Origin: Podospora bellae-mahoneyi
Lineage: Eukaryota > Ascomycota > Sordariomycetes > Sordariales > Podosporaceae
Assembly: GCF_035222275.1 (NCBI RefSeq)
Contig: NC_085881.1
Span: 2,480,001-2,544,000, forward strand
Length of the DNA: 64,000 nucleotides
Direction: 5' to 3'
This document shows positions 13,301 through 24,466 of this stretch, piece by piece. The notes beneath the pieces are model-generated. The model saw only the letters and a list, made by a program, of their open reading frames with translations. It was not told the DNA's origin and made no database searches. Each line of letters starts with the position of its first letter. The first letter of the stretch is position 1. Made by a program: the position numbers and the translations under genes.

Positions 13301-13659
13301 AGTCGGTCCAGTCGAAGAAGATGCCGTATGTGTTTCTGGCGCAGGTGCTGGGGGTTTCGCTGACGAGGGTGTATACTGTTGACGAGGCCAGGGTGGCGGT
13401 GAAGGCTGCGGAGGAGGCGGGGCAGGTGTTTGACTGGGTTTATGTTGATGGGAAGTCGGTCGAGCAGGCGCTGTTTTCTGCTCCTTGTTCGACGGGGCAG
13501 AAGAGGAAGAGGAAGAGGGGGTCGATGGCGGCGCCGGATGTGGTGACGGGGGATGGTGGTGAGCCGCCGTTGAAGAGGATTAGGACGTTGGATGATGAGT
13601 TGGTGATTCAGAGTTTGATTTTGGGGAGGTTGATTGAGGAGGGGGAAATGGAACAGTGA
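10337..13659 (+). CDS. DNA-damage checkpoint mediator of the Rad9/Crb2 family
   Basis: Four exons (10337..10450, 10541..10610, 10701..10735, 10840..13659) give 1012 residues. Intron 2 contains a 23-T run. Long, low-complexity Ser/Pro-rich sequence holds blocks typical of filamentous-fungal Rad9/Crb2 proteins (LLPPSQMFQSTQFSSAVKV followed by SPTSSRPSP) and scattered SQ/TQ sites suited to ATM/ATR-type kinases. The C-terminus is a tandem BRCT pair: the first begins about residue 710 (LFSNMAFAISF, then LPCIAPRWVTMCLDRGEL), the second about residue 850 (YVFLAQVLGVSLTRV). From the family, it binds modified histones and phospho-H2A and relays Mec1/Rad3 signals to the effector kinase. I see no Tudor domain between linker and BRCT pair, unlike yeast Rad9 and Crb2. 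Family assignment is good; a gene symbol would be a guess. Confidence 0.85.
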
Positions 13660-14142
13660 GTGTGTGTGTGTGGGGGGGGGGGGGATATCCAGTTTACTTT
13701 TGGTTTTTTTATTTGGTTTTTATCTGCTATGTATGATTAGCGGGCATGGCGATGGGAGTTGGGGGGGATGTGAGATATCACGCCTGTAGTTTTGTAGGAA
13801 CGGGATGATGGGTATAGGACAAGAGAATTTATCAGATCGGGATTAGACGGAGAATGGAAGGGGGAGGGATGGATTTTATACAGGATAATGTGAGGATACA
13901 GCGTATATTTTATAGCAGATCACTGCGTTTTGAACAGGGAGTTAGTCAAGAGGGAAAAATGAACGTCGTGAATTCATATTACAAAACTTTTATCCTACAC
14001 TTTCCTTGCGATACAAATCCCAACCCATTGACAAAGGAAATAACTCCTCCTCCACCGAAAAGTAAGTTAACGAACGTCTCTAGTTAGTCCAACCTGTCTC
14101 TCACTTTTTTTCTGCTATCCAGTCCTTTTTTTTGCAGGTCAA
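13660..14142. other. Convergent intergenic region with GT/G run
   Basis: The 3' flank of the checkpoint gene begins with a (GT)n then G-run at about 13660-13684. The remainder is A/T-richer than the genes and shows no coding signal. Confidence 0.6.
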
Positions 14143-15023
14143 TCAGTTACACGGAGCATCACACCTCCCGATATGATCCTTGTCGGGATTCAGACAAGTC
14201 CCTCCGCAACTGCAGAGCAGCTCGATCTTGTTGCCCGGGGTGTCGGTCAGGCTGCAGGAGCTGCCGCCGCCTGCGCCGGCGACGGGGGCTTGTCTCTTTT
14301 TGTTGTTGAAGCCGCGGGGGTGGAGCTTGTTGTTGTTGCTACCAAAACCGGAAAAGAGTGATCTGAGAAAGGAAGAATGGGAGGAGGAGCCGTCGTCGGA
14401 GTTAGCGTAGGGGTTGGAGTTTGGGGAGATGTTGGAGGTGAGGGACAAGGTGGTGGTGGAGTTGTCGGGGGGGACGCAGACGTAGAGGGCTTGGATGGGG
14501 TCGGTTTTGGTCTTGCCGTCGAGGCAGTTTTCTTTGGAGGCGGAGCAGTAGGATTTTACTATGTCTGCTTCGGCGAAGCCTGGGAGATGGGGTGTTAGTG
14601 AGGGAGCAGGGACAGAGGGTGGAAAGTGGGCGGGGTGGATGGAGGAGTGAGAATGTTTAAAGAAGTCGAGGGGGAAATCATGCGTCTTTGTTTTCCCTGA
14701 CTGGGCTGGCCTAAGTTTTGAGAGAAGGAAAGAGACCTACCTTGATGATCCCTCAAGATATACCCACAATACGTAAACCCCTTCCCACAAACCGCCCCCT
14801 GACCAGTGGCGGCACCGCTGCCGCCGGAGACCGCAGGAGCAGATGTAGGTGCCGAAGTAGAAGACCACACCGTTCCTGTCGCCGCCGGAGGCACGGGGAT
14901 GCTTGACCACGGCACCGTAACAGACGTCGTCGAAGTCGGCGAGGGCAAAGGAAGAGGAGTGTTATCCTGTGCCCCAGACAAAGAAGCGAACAGCAGTAAG
15001 ACGAGTGACAACATCTTGGTCAT
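14143..15023 (-). CDS. Secreted Cys-rich fungal protein
   Basis: Two exons on the minus strand, 15023..14741 and 14579..14143 (intron GTAGGTCTC..TCTCCCAG), give 239 residues. A signal peptide is clear (MTKMLSLVLLLFASLSGAQ), so I chose ATG 15023 although the frame is open up to 15131. A Pro/Ser/Thr-rich linker is followed by a conserved Cys block (CGKGFTYCGYILRDHQ), then a second block with YCSASKENC and ALYVCVPPD. After a low-complexity Asn/Ser segment comes the C-terminal motif GNKIELLCSCGGTCLNPDKD, ending in a Cys pair. I recall this architecture from secreted proteins of unknown function that are common in Sordariomycetes. No enzyme motif is visible. Confidence 0.8.
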
Positions 15024-16687
15024 GGTGGTTGGCCTTGTTGAATGGGGTGATGATGGTAAAGATGAAAGAGACAGTGGGGGTGGTTCATGAACAGGCAGTA
15101 ACCCTAAGAACCGAAAATGAAAAATCGACAAGTCCTCGCGTGATTTGAGGTGTTTATACTGGGTTCGTAACTCTTGATCAACTTGTCACCCGTAATCGAT
15201 CTTGAAAAAGGTCGATGGCCTCTTCGATCTTGTATCATCGTGCAGGCGTGTCTCCCCTCAACAGTCCAACACCGGCAAGCATATTTGCAAGTTGACCTTA
15301 ACCCAACACTTCGCCACCATCAACCCCCCCCCTTTTCCCCCAGCACATCTACTCGAATCCTCCGCATTGCGAGAGATGTAAAGTGTTATTACGTAGTATC
15401 CTGTCGCAGTATACGCTTGGCGTGCTCCCCCCTACGCAAGCAACCCCCCTCTCAGCCACTGTGATAGCGTGATAGCAACATCCCCCTCGGGAGCCCCGGT
15501 GAGAGTCTACAAAGTCCCCCCTGAGTGTACAAACATCAGCCTCGAGATTGAATCCGACAAATTCTTCTCGCAAAGGGTACCTGAGTCGGCCTTATCCAAT
15601 CACTCACCTGAGAAGAACAATGATAACGGAGAATAAGTAAGACAAGGACTCGAGTGGTGTAACTTGGTAACAATACACACAGGGGATAGCATCTGAGCTG
15701 GACAAGTACCAATGAGGGGACCGAGTCAGGTAACCTGTCACAGACGTGCAGACAAGTTGGACAGGCAGGCCCTCGAGTCCAATCCGTCTCACCTGTAGCT
15801 CCGGTTTTGTGAGCTGTATCCCCCTTGGGCTGAGCTAGATGGAGTGATATGTGATGGCTCATCGGCACTCGGTGAAGGCAAGCCGTCTCGATATGTTGTT
15901 GTTTGGCACTTTGTCTGTTGGAACCTTGAATAACCGATGAACACTTTTGTGATTGGATTATGACCATGTTTTATGTTTTGCTCTGTCTGATACAATATCG
16001 GATGGAAGCCAGAGTATCTCTTTGCCAAGGCTGAAGAGTGCTATACCACCACGAAGGACCAAACAAATGACAATACAATACAATAAGTAATAGTAATAGT
16101 ATAAATAGTAAGTAAAAAAGCCCCAATTGCTCCTTTCCCGATGATTTGCGCTCCCCCAGCCCCCAGTCCATTCTTTACCTTACCCGAAGTCTACCGAACA
16201 TTGTAACCTCAAAAAATGCATCTCCCGGTCCATACTTCCTCCCCTGACTGGCCCTCATTGGCACAAATGAAAACCCCATCAATTTGCTCCCCTTTTCCAA
16301 CACGTGTTCCACACTCTCGGCTCTTCTCTGACCAAAACCACAGGGAATCAAACCGAAAAATAAAAGCCTACCCCCAGAAATGCATTTCTCTAAAAAAAAA
16401 TAAAAAAAATAAAAGGCCTTTGACCAAGGCTCGGATTGCTGACAATGACGCCGCTGAAAAGGTCTGGTCGAAAAAGCCAGACCTATGTGATAAATGTGTG
16501 TGATGTGAAATGTGAAAATGCCGATTCGAGTCGATATAAAAAAGGGTATTGTTTCTTCTTCTTCAATGATGGCTGGTCTTGCATCGTGGCGTTGGTCATT
16601 TGGCGTTTTCAGCTTTGTTTCTGCTGATGATCGCCTGGAGAGCACTCAAAGGAGCAGATAGTGTACAATACATGCCTGTTCATGTGT
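15024..16687. other. Intergenic region, no gene seen
   Basis: 1.66 kb with stop-rich frames, an A/T-rich patch near 16060-16120 and A-rich tracts near 16390-16410. It is probably the promoter of the secreted-protein gene and the 3' flank of the GTPase gene. Nothing coding could be supported. Confidence 0.55.
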
Positions 16688-17875
16688 TTAGACGGACTGG
16701 TAGAGCAGCAATGGCTCCCCGACATTGCTGATTTCAGGAATGGTGCACTTCAGATCAAAAGCTTTGGAGAGCACAATCTTGAAGATCTGCAAACGAAGAA
16801 GGTCAGACATGATACAACTCAAAAAGGCCAAAGAGCACAAGGGACGGGTATACCTTTTGAACGTTGATACTGTGACTTGTGCTGCTAAAGATCAATGCAG
16901 CACGCATGGCCTTTGCAAAACGACGGGCCTAGCACACGTTGGTCAGTCGGGAGCAACGATATGTAATTTACCAGAAGCAGGTCATACCTGAGTCGATATC
17001 TCCTCCTGCTCCTCGCGTGACAAGTTCACGAAGTGGTCGTACTTTGTGCCCACGAGAACAGGGATGGCTGTCTTGTTGAAGCCGCGTCCCTGGCGATACC
17101 ACTCCTTGATGCTGTTCAACGTGCTCTTGCGAGTCAAATCAAACATGAACAGGATGGCCACGGCATCATTGCACACCAGTGGCAGCATGTTGACAAATTC
17201 GCGCTGACCACCCAAATCCCAGATGCTGAAGGTAATCTCGGTGTTTCGGATGCTGATTGTCTTTTCCATAAAGTTGACACCCAGAGTCTGGATGTAGTCC
17301 TCGTCCCAGGACCCCTCGACGTATTTGACCATGAGACTTGTCTTGCCAATCTGGGCATCGCCAACCATGCCAACCTTGATGACCACGTGGTTGCGGCCAT
17401 TATTCTGCACATCACCGGCCACCCCTTGTGCATTGCTGCTGCTGGCAGTTGGCGCTTGTCCCGAGAGGCCGGATGGGGGTCGAGAAAGGGAAGGTTGCTG
17501 CAATGGCTGGTTTCCGTACCGAGCGGTCGAGTCGGGATCGGTGTTGTCATTCACATGGGGCGAGTTGGCAATTCCGAGACCATGTTGTTCGCCAGAGGAT
17601 GACTGAGCATGGTGTCGATCGTGGAAGCCATTGAGATCTGAGGCGCCATAGTCGTTTGTAGGCTGAACTGTGTCCTCCATTCCGGCCATAGAGTCATCCT
17701 GCAGCTCGACTGGGGCTTGGTTGTAGGTAGGGGTGGGAGTCAGAGCAGAGTCTGAGTAAGGGTGAGCGGCAGCATGATCTTGCTCCATGGTGTTGGGGTC
17801 GGCGATGGGGAATTGAGCTGGGGATCCCTCGGGCTGGTTGGAGGGTTCCTGGTAGAAGGCGGTAGGGGGATTCAT
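16688..17875 (-). CDS. Tem1/Spg1-type septation GTPase
   Basis: Three exons on the minus strand, 17875..16988, 16928..16854 and 16786..16688, give 353 residues. The reading phase is 0 at both junctions and sites are GTATGACC/TGCTAG and GTATACCC/TTTGCAG. The first 160 residues are a polar Pro/Gln/Ser-rich extension. The GTPase domain follows: P-loop GDAQIGKTS (172-180), GVNFMEKT switch region, DLGGQ (220-224) and GTKYD (G4). The GTKYD and DLGGQ variants mark the Spg1/Tem1 branch of the Ras superfamily. In yeasts this GTPase sits at spindle poles and starts the SIN/MEN cascade that drives septum formation. The long N-terminal extension is typical of filamentous fungi as I recall, but I cannot confirm its limits. 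Confidence 0.92.
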
Positions 17876-19551
17876 GATTAGTCGCGTTGTGGCGGTCGGT
17901 AGTCGGTCGAGCGCTTAGACTAGACGGACAAGCCCTAGAGTATAGCAGTCGATCGGGGCGGATGTCGTTGATGAAGACAAAATGTGGCGGTCGCTGGTCG
18001 GCAGTTGGTAGTCCAATGCTAGGCCAGCGACGAGTTCATGGAGACGCAAAAAACAGAGAGCTGAGGGAAGCGTGGTAGAGGTAAACTGGGTAGACTAGCT
18101 TGGTCGAGGATGCTATAGAACCAAAACCAAAGAAGCCAGGGACCGTGTTCGTCTCAACTCTCAAACAGCAGTCACAGTCGGTGGTGGAAGAGTGGGAAGA
18201 TGGGCGTTCGCAGCGAAGCAACCAGGGCAGGATGCAGGTCGCAAGTACGTGTGGGCGGGCAGACGGTGCGGTGCTGCAGTGCGGAGCCGGATCGGATCGT
18301 CAGGCTAGGTATCGTGGAACCCAGGCTGCCGGCGTGCCTGGCCAAGGAAGCAGACGACAGGCAGAAAGTCAACCTGGAGGAGGAGGAACAGATAGATGCC
18401 CACTGATGTAAATGGAGGTTGCTGGATCGTGGGGAAATGTGGGAGTGAGTGCAGTAGCCGGTACCTTAACTGCCTTGACTGCTGCAGGACAGAGCAAGGG
18501 GAGGTTCAAAGGGGAACCAAATCGAAGCCACTCACCCACTGTGGTGCAAAAGGCCAAGCGCGCGAACTGACGGTTACCCACCACGGCCCTGTTCCGACTC
18601 CCGATCCCCGACTCGACTGTCCACTCAGCTAGCGTTTTCAATTAATTGAGCCCAGCACACGTCACTGCTTCTGGCCAGGACCAGGACGCGCTGCTCGACA
18701 CGCGACGCGAGTTGACGCTTTCTTTCTTTTCTTTCTCTCTTAGAGAGTCCTATGTAGTGATGATCATGATTGCCTTTTCAGGGGAGATGTCCCCAATGTA
18801 AACAATCAACAAAACCACTCCCATAGAGCAGCAACCATTGGAACGCTTTGCCTTGCTTTGTTATCAAATCTCCAGGCCGCCTCCTTAAACGCGGGGTCAT
18901 GGTTCAGTTTGTTTGGTTCCCCTCATCGGCCCAGAGCATTGGATGGAGGATCCAGCCACACGCCTTCTTGCTGCATATCTGCCTGCCAAGTGCCTTTCAA
19001 CACAGCTACCTTAACTTTGGCATGAGGTAGGCAGGTCTAGAAAGGTATAAATGAGGCTCCGATTCCATCATCTCTTGACCTCAACCGCCATTTGCTCTAA
19101 AATAAGCGCCGGCATAAGCGCACCTGAACAGAGGCCTACTCCCTGAATGGCATGACCTTCAACCAAAACATACTTCAAGACTGAAACCTTTCACTCCAAT
19201 TTACCTGACCTTGACCTTGTCACATTCAATTCAAAAAACCAAGAAGCATCAAGTCGCGTGTTGAAGATGACCTCATCTGGTGATTCCAATTCCACCATCA
19301 GCAGGCACAGTAGACAGAACTCCGCGCTTATTATGTAAGACAATCTCGGTAGCTCGGTTCCCTGCTGCTGCGTTTGACTGGCCGCCCGGCAGCTGGCCGG
19401 CAACCACCGGTCCAATCACCGGGACTGGCTTCCGACAATCGCAGTGGTACTCCGTTCCGTCTCTTTATCGGTAGGTAGCGTCATTCGATTTATCTCTGGG
19501 TTCTCGACAACCTCACTCACCCTTCGCTTCATTCCAGCTGTACAACTCAAA
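17876..19551. other. Divergent promoter region
   Basis: This region separates the divergent GTPase and H-protein genes. It contains a TTTCTTTTC tract (about 18720-18740). Several ORFs over 60 codons occur but none shows a domain, a signal peptide or sensible splice structure. Confidence 0.55.
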
Positions 19552-20138
19552 ATGGCCTCCATTGCCCGGTGCCTAAGGGCTGCCCGCCCATCAGCCTTCG
19601 CTGCCGTGAGGAGCTCTGCTTCCCGCACCGTTGCTGCCCGCCCATTTTCCGCGACCGCATCCAGTGAGAGAACCCCTCCAAAACCTCGGCCCTGAGTTTG
19701 CGACGGGCCTTGCTAACCACCAGACCCCCTCTAGACGAGATCAGGAAATACACAAAGGAGCACGAATGGATTGACCTCGCCGCCGACAAGAAGACCGGCG
19801 TCATCGGCATCAGCGAGTACGCCGCCAAGGCCCTCGGTGACCTCGTCTACGTCGAGCTCCCAGAGGAGGGCAGGACCGTCAACAAGGGCGACGCTATCGG
19901 TGCCGTCGAGTCGGTCAAGAGTGCCGCCGACATCAACGCCCCCGTGAGCTGCAAGATTACCCAGATCAACCTCGTGCTCGAGGAGAAGCCTGGCAACCTC
20001 AACCAGGTCCCTGAGGATGACTCCCACGGCGGCGGCTGGATCGCCAAGGTCCAGGTTGACGAGCAGGGCCTCCAGGATTTTGAGACCCTCATGGACTCTG
20101 AGCAGTACAACGAGTTTACTGCCAACGAGGACCACTAA
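19552..20138 (+). CDS. gcv3: Glycine cleavage system H protein, mitochondrial
   Basis: Two exons, 19552..19663 and 19735..20138 (intron GTGAGAG..CCTCTAG with a GCTAACC branch site), give 171 residues. The N-terminus (MASIARCLRAARPSAFAAV) is a typical mitochondrial presequence, rich in Arg, Ala and Ser without acidic residues. The mature part shows KYTKEHEWIDL, then GISEYAAKALGDLVYVELPE and the lipoyl site ESVKSAADI, whose lysine carries lipoate. The protein shuttles the aminomethyl group of glycine between the P, T and L proteins of the mitochondrial glycine decarboxylase. It converges on the hydroxymethylbilane synthase gene; glycine feeds haem synthesis, but the neighbourhood is probably chance. 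Confidence 0.96.
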
Positions 20139-20607
20139 GCAGAGACATGAGCTGAAGAAGGGGAGAGAGACACGCTGAGAGGGGCGGGAGGCCTGGCAGC
20201 GAGGAGCCCTCTCAGGGGTGTACGGTAAATTGGTTTTTTTTCAAATTCCGGACAGTTCAACCTGATAGATACACAAGGGGCCCAAAGAAAGGATCTGTAC
20301 CATACGGGACATGGGAAATACCAGGGCAAAAGGGTGTTTTGATTTTCATGGGTGCGCATCTCGACTTTGATGACAAGAGGATTCACGACAGAGAAGAGTC
20401 ACCATTGCAATGGCGCAAACATTGTGCCATTTCAGATACCCGTCGAGGGCCAGGCAGAGAGCACTCAACGGCTGATTATAGAAACCAAGCATGATCCGAC
20501 AGTTGGAGTGGAAACACCGTCAGATTTATCATTGTGAAGCATGAGCAAGCCCTGTCGCTATTCTATTTTTTGATCCGCCCAAAAACACAACCCATCACGA
20601 CGAGCAC
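20139..20607. other. Convergent 3' flank
   Basis: The 469 bp between the stop codons of the H-protein and hydroxymethylbilane synthase genes shows no coding signal and probably contains both 3' UTRs. Confidence 0.6.
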
Positions 20608-21633
20608 CTAAGCATCGCTGACCTTGAGCGCACCCGGCGCCGATTCACGAAGCTTGTTGATAGCATCAAGAATCTCCTGAGCACCCTCCCTGGCCAGCTT
20701 CTCAGCCAAGCTCTTCCCAAGAGCCTCGGCCTCCTCCAAATTCGCAATCTTCTCTGTCCTCTCCCCATCCACAGCCTTTTTGCCATCCAGGCTGACAACC
20801 GCAACCTTCAACCTCAGCTTCTTCTCCCCCTCATCCTCCACCCACTTCGTCTCAACCCCAATCGGCACCGAGCACCCGCCCTCCAACGTCCTCATCACAC
20901 TTCTCTCCGCAAAAGCCGCCATCATAGTATCCTCATCCACCGCAGCTTTGATCAACTCGGCAATCTTCTCATCCCCCTCCCTAATCTCCAACCCCAACGC
21001 CCCCTGGCCCACAGCATGCAACAACCCCCCTCCCTCCGTCGAGCTTTCCAGATACTGCCCAATCCTTTCATCATACCCCAACCTCAACAACCCCGCCGCC
21101 GCCAAAATAATAGCATTATACCCCCCATTCTCATCATCACACTTTGCCAACCTAGTATCAATGTTCCCCCTCACATCCTTAAAAATTAACCCCTTATAGC
21201 TCCTCTTGAGCTGCGCCGCCCTCCTCACACTGCTAGTCCCCACCACCGACCCCTCAGGCAGGTCCTTCAGCGCCTTATATTTCCCCCCCTGACGCCTCGG
21301 AAAAACAACCACATCCCTCGCATCCTCCCTCTGCGTAACCGCCCCGAGAACACACCCGTCCGGCAGGCTCGTCGGCATGTCCTTGAGCGAGTGCACAATA
21401 ACATCCACCTCCTTGTTCACCAGCTTCGCCTCCAATTCACTAGTCCACAACCCCTTCCCCAGCGACGGCAAAGGGGTAGTCTTGTCCCTGTCCCCCATGG
21501 TAGCCATGGAGTGAACCTCAAACTTGACCGACGGACCGGCCGACTTTGAGAGCGCGGCGATGACGAGGTCGGTCTGGGCCAGCGCGAGGGCCGAGCGGCG
21601 GGTGCCGATCTTGACGGTGTATTCTTCGGTCAT
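20608..21633 (-). CDS. hem3: Hydroxymethylbilane synthase (porphobilinogen deaminase)
   Basis: A single exon encodes 341 residues. The enzyme joins four porphobilinogen molecules into hydroxymethylbilane in cytosolic haem synthesis. Visible signatures are the N-terminal IGTRRSALALAQTD, the catalytic Asp in VHSLKDMPT (residue 85), the Arg-rich substrate-binding segment VGTSSVRRAAQLKR, NIDTRLAK, and the dipyrromethane cofactor cysteine in TLEGGCSVPIG (Cys254). Length matches the family and the ATG at 21633 gives the expected N-terminus directly. C at wobble positions is strongly preferred in the coding strand. No frame break or missing catalytic residue was seen. Confidence 0.97.
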   Translation of the reverse strand: MTEEYTVKIGTRRSALALAQTDLVIAALSKSAGPSVKFEVHSMATMGDRDKTTPLPSLGKGLWTSELEAKLVNKEVDVIVHSLKDMPTSLPDGCVLGAVTQREDARDVVVFPRRQGGKYKALKDLPEGSVVGTSSVRRAAQLKRSYKGLIFKDVRGNIDTRLAKCDDENGGYNAIILAAAGLLRLGYDERIGQYLESSTEGGGLLHAVGQGALGLEIREGDEKIAELIKAAVDEDTMMAAFAERSVMRTLEGGCSVPIGVETKWVEDEGEKKLRLKVAVVSLDGKKAVDGERTEKIANLEEAEALGKSLAEKLAREGAQEILDAINKLRESAPGALKVSDA

Positions 21634-22219
21634 TGTTGTATCGTTTCTTGTTACTATCGTGTTGCTGCTGGCTTTGTGAAATTCGAAAAAGGAATTTGAC
21701 TTTCGAGGACCCGGGATTTTTCTTGTGTTTCAGTCCCGCTCAAAGACGACAGTTGTACTTTCTCGACAAAACCGGCGCAATGGGTGAATGCAGATGCAAG
21801 CAAATTAACCAGCAGCAGGAGAAGAAGCGTCCGATGAATCACACCCCGCTTCGGCCGAGGGACAAGTTGAATTGCAGGAAGTTTTGGAGTCGCTACAGCG
21901 GGGTAGATTTGTCAATTGTTGACAGGAGTCCGCTGTTTGAAACCGCTGCGGGGGTGGGGTCCTTGCCTCATAGTGCCCCCTCAACACCAAGCAAGACACC
22001 TTCCTCTCACCCAGACAAGCATCACAAAAGGCGTCACCCAAACCCAGAAGCAAAATATATCTGTAATCACAAACACTACAATTCTATCCCTACTCGTCCA
22101 TTGCTAGGATTTCATTAGCGATTACCACATCATCCGTCTCATCCAGCCAAAGCTTGTCTCTAGGATTCATCATCATCATCCAACCTCTTTCCTCCCCCAT
22201 TCCCCTTTTTTCCACGACT
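21634..22219. other. Intergenic region upstream of hem3
   Basis: 586 bp that probably hold the hem3 promoter and the 3' flank of the PLAC8 gene. An open frame (21633..22118, plus strand) has no recognisable domain and is not called. Confidence 0.55.
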
Positions 22220-24301
22220 TTACTTCCCATTTCCATTCTCCTTCCGATTACTCCCCCGACTGCTCCCCCGAATAGTCTTCCTATCATCCTCCAAAAAGTG
22301 CTCCAACAACTGATGCGCCCTCTGGCCCACTTTGGCATCCTCCGCCAGCAAATGCTCCGGCGCCCTCCTCTTCCCAGGGGCAGGAGAAGCAACCCTCTCA
22401 TCCTCCCCAATCGTATGCTCCTTCACCCTCAACTGATCAGCCCAACTCTCCATAACCCGCACATCATGCCCCATCTCGTGCCCCTTCACTGGAGAAGGCG
22501 CAGGACTCTTGACCTGAAGATCGGCACGTAAATCATGCTGTTGATACTCCCGCCCCGGGCTCGGTGTCAAAACCTTCCGATCCTGACTCAGATCATGCTC
22601 GACATTCAGCCTCTGCAGTTCCGGCACAGGCACCTTCTCGTCAAGATGAATCCCATGAGCAAAAGCCCTCGAAGTCGGAGTCGGCACCCAGCTGTCTCTG
22701 GAAATGGTGTGCTCCCTGGCCTTGTGAACCGGTGAATCCACCCTCTGGTCCCCTCCAAGCCCATGCTCCTTCAGATCCAACCCCTTATCACCAACCTTGA
22801 CATCCTCCTTCAAACCATGCTCTCCCTCTACCCTCTCAACCTCGGCCGCCTCCTCCAAATCAACATCAACAATCTCATCCTCCCTCAAACTATGCCCTCT
22901 CGGTCTCTCCTCTCGTACCCCAACATTAGGATCAAGACTAAAACTGTGCTCCCGAGCCCGAGCAGCAATCTCCTGAACCCTGATATCAGCCTCAATGAGA
23001 TGATCCCTCGGATCAATAACCAACTGCACAACCTTCGGATCCTGCCCAAGAGAATGCCTCTGGACACTCTCCCTCCGATCCGGCACCCGAATGTCAATAC
23101 TAAGACTGTGATTCCTCGACGAGTGATTACTATGAGGAACCTCAACATCAGCACTGATGCCATGATCCGTCACAGTAGCCCTCCTCAACCTCGCCGGCGT
23201 CTCCGGTTCAGAAACAAACACTTCCCCGGGCTGAATCTGCAACACCCCCCGGTTAGGTGAGTTCCTGTCCATCCCCGCCAAAATATTCGTAGCCTCTTGA
23301 ACCAGCTGTGTCGCCTGCTCGAGCCCCTCTTCCACCGGCAAAACAATCACCTTTTTCTTCTCCCCACAATTACCACAGACAGCATGACCCTTCCCAGGCA
23401 GCGTCGACCCCCCCCTCTTCCCCCTCTTTCCCTTCCTCCCCTTCTTCGACTCACAAGCACAAAACCTCTCCCCCTTCTCATCCCTCCCCTTCTGCAACCA
23501 AAACCTCAACTCCCCCTCCTCATTCTCCCCCCCTCTACATCTCCCACCCTCCTCCGTACTATCCCTCTCAGTTATCGGCGTCAAAGCCTCATTCCTCCTC
23601 GCAAACGGATCCAATGGACTCCCCACATTCGGAATCTCAGGCAACTGCTCCCTTGGAAAAAGCGCCACCTCCCTCTGCCCGTTCTCCCCCCTCTCTTCAT
23701 CAACATGAGAATGAGAAGCACTCATCCTCGGCTCAGCCCTATACCCTTGCATAACCGGTGCCATGGTATACAAAGCTCTAAACCCCTCCGGCCCCTCCCC
23801 TATCGGCACCGGCCCAGTCTGCTGCATCATAATAACCCTATCCCTCAGCTCCTCCCTCTTCTTGACCTCCAACTCGTTCCTGATCAGCGAGCACGGCTGG
23901 CAAAAGATGCCTTGGGCAATGTCGTCAGAGTATTTGCCTTGGATGCCGTAGGTTTTGCGGATGTGGTGGGTTTGTTTGCCTACGTAGACTCCGCTGCCGA
24001 TGCCTTTTGTTCATTCATTAGTGGAAAAAATGACTGGTTGAGATGGGGGGGGCTCACTGAGGGTGAAGGTGCAGAGGAGGCAGCAGTTCCAGCATTTCTC
24101 GTTGCAGCCTTTGTATTTCTTCATGTCGAGGGGGTCGTCATTGTGGGCTGCGCGGTTGAGGCGGTAGTTGTTTCTGCCGAACTGGTCAAAGCCGATGAAG
24201 CAGGAGCGGGGGCAGAGGCCGCCTTTGCCTGGTTCGCAGAGGCCGGCTTGCCAGGCGTTGGTTGGGTGGCGGTGGATGGGGGTGTGGCAGTGGTGAGCCA
24301 T
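22220..24301 (-). CDS. PLAC8-domain protein with 18-residue H-x-h-x-x-D-x-x-V repeat array
   Basis: Two exons on the minus strand, 24301..24058 and 24003..22220, give 675 residues; the join crosses the PLAC8 domain in phase (intron GTGAGCCC..ACAAAAG). The N-terminal 110 residues match PLAC8: WQAGLCEPGKGGLCPRSCF, CNEKCWNCCLLC, then IFCQPCSLIRNELEVKKREE. PLAC8 proteins are membrane-associated and in plants and animals act in metal resistance, size control or signalling. A charged linker with CAC and VCGNCG pairs could bind zinc. Residues about 362-658 are 16 copies of a short unit centred on H-x-[L/I/M/F]-x-x-D-x-[K/R]-V, such as EHGLKEDVKV, mostly spaced 18 residues His to His. The repeat function is unknown to me. 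Confidence 0.85.
22274..23164 (-). repeat. Coding array of 16 diverged 54-bp units
   Basis: Sixteen translated units with conserved His, hydrophobic, Asp and Val positions run through this stretch. His-to-His spacings are 18, 18, 18, 18, 18, 25, 18, 18, 18, 20, 20, 19, 21, 21 and 18 residues. The DNA copies have diverged widely, so the array is old and held by protein-level selection rather than being a fresh minisatellite. Confidence 0.85.
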
Positions 24302-24431
24302 GGTGGTTAAGACTGATTATTAAAGGAAATGTTTGTCTTGGGAATTAGAAAAAGAAAGATTTGGTCGTAAAGAACTGTGGGGGGTTAATCTCTGTAATGA
24401 TACCGTGGGATGGGGAGGTTAGGGGTGGATG

Positions 24432-24466
<35 letters not shown>

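Noticed and set aside
23297-24310. 337-codon plus-strand open frame
   Set aside because: It is antisense to the PLAC8 gene, whose two exons explain the sequence fully.
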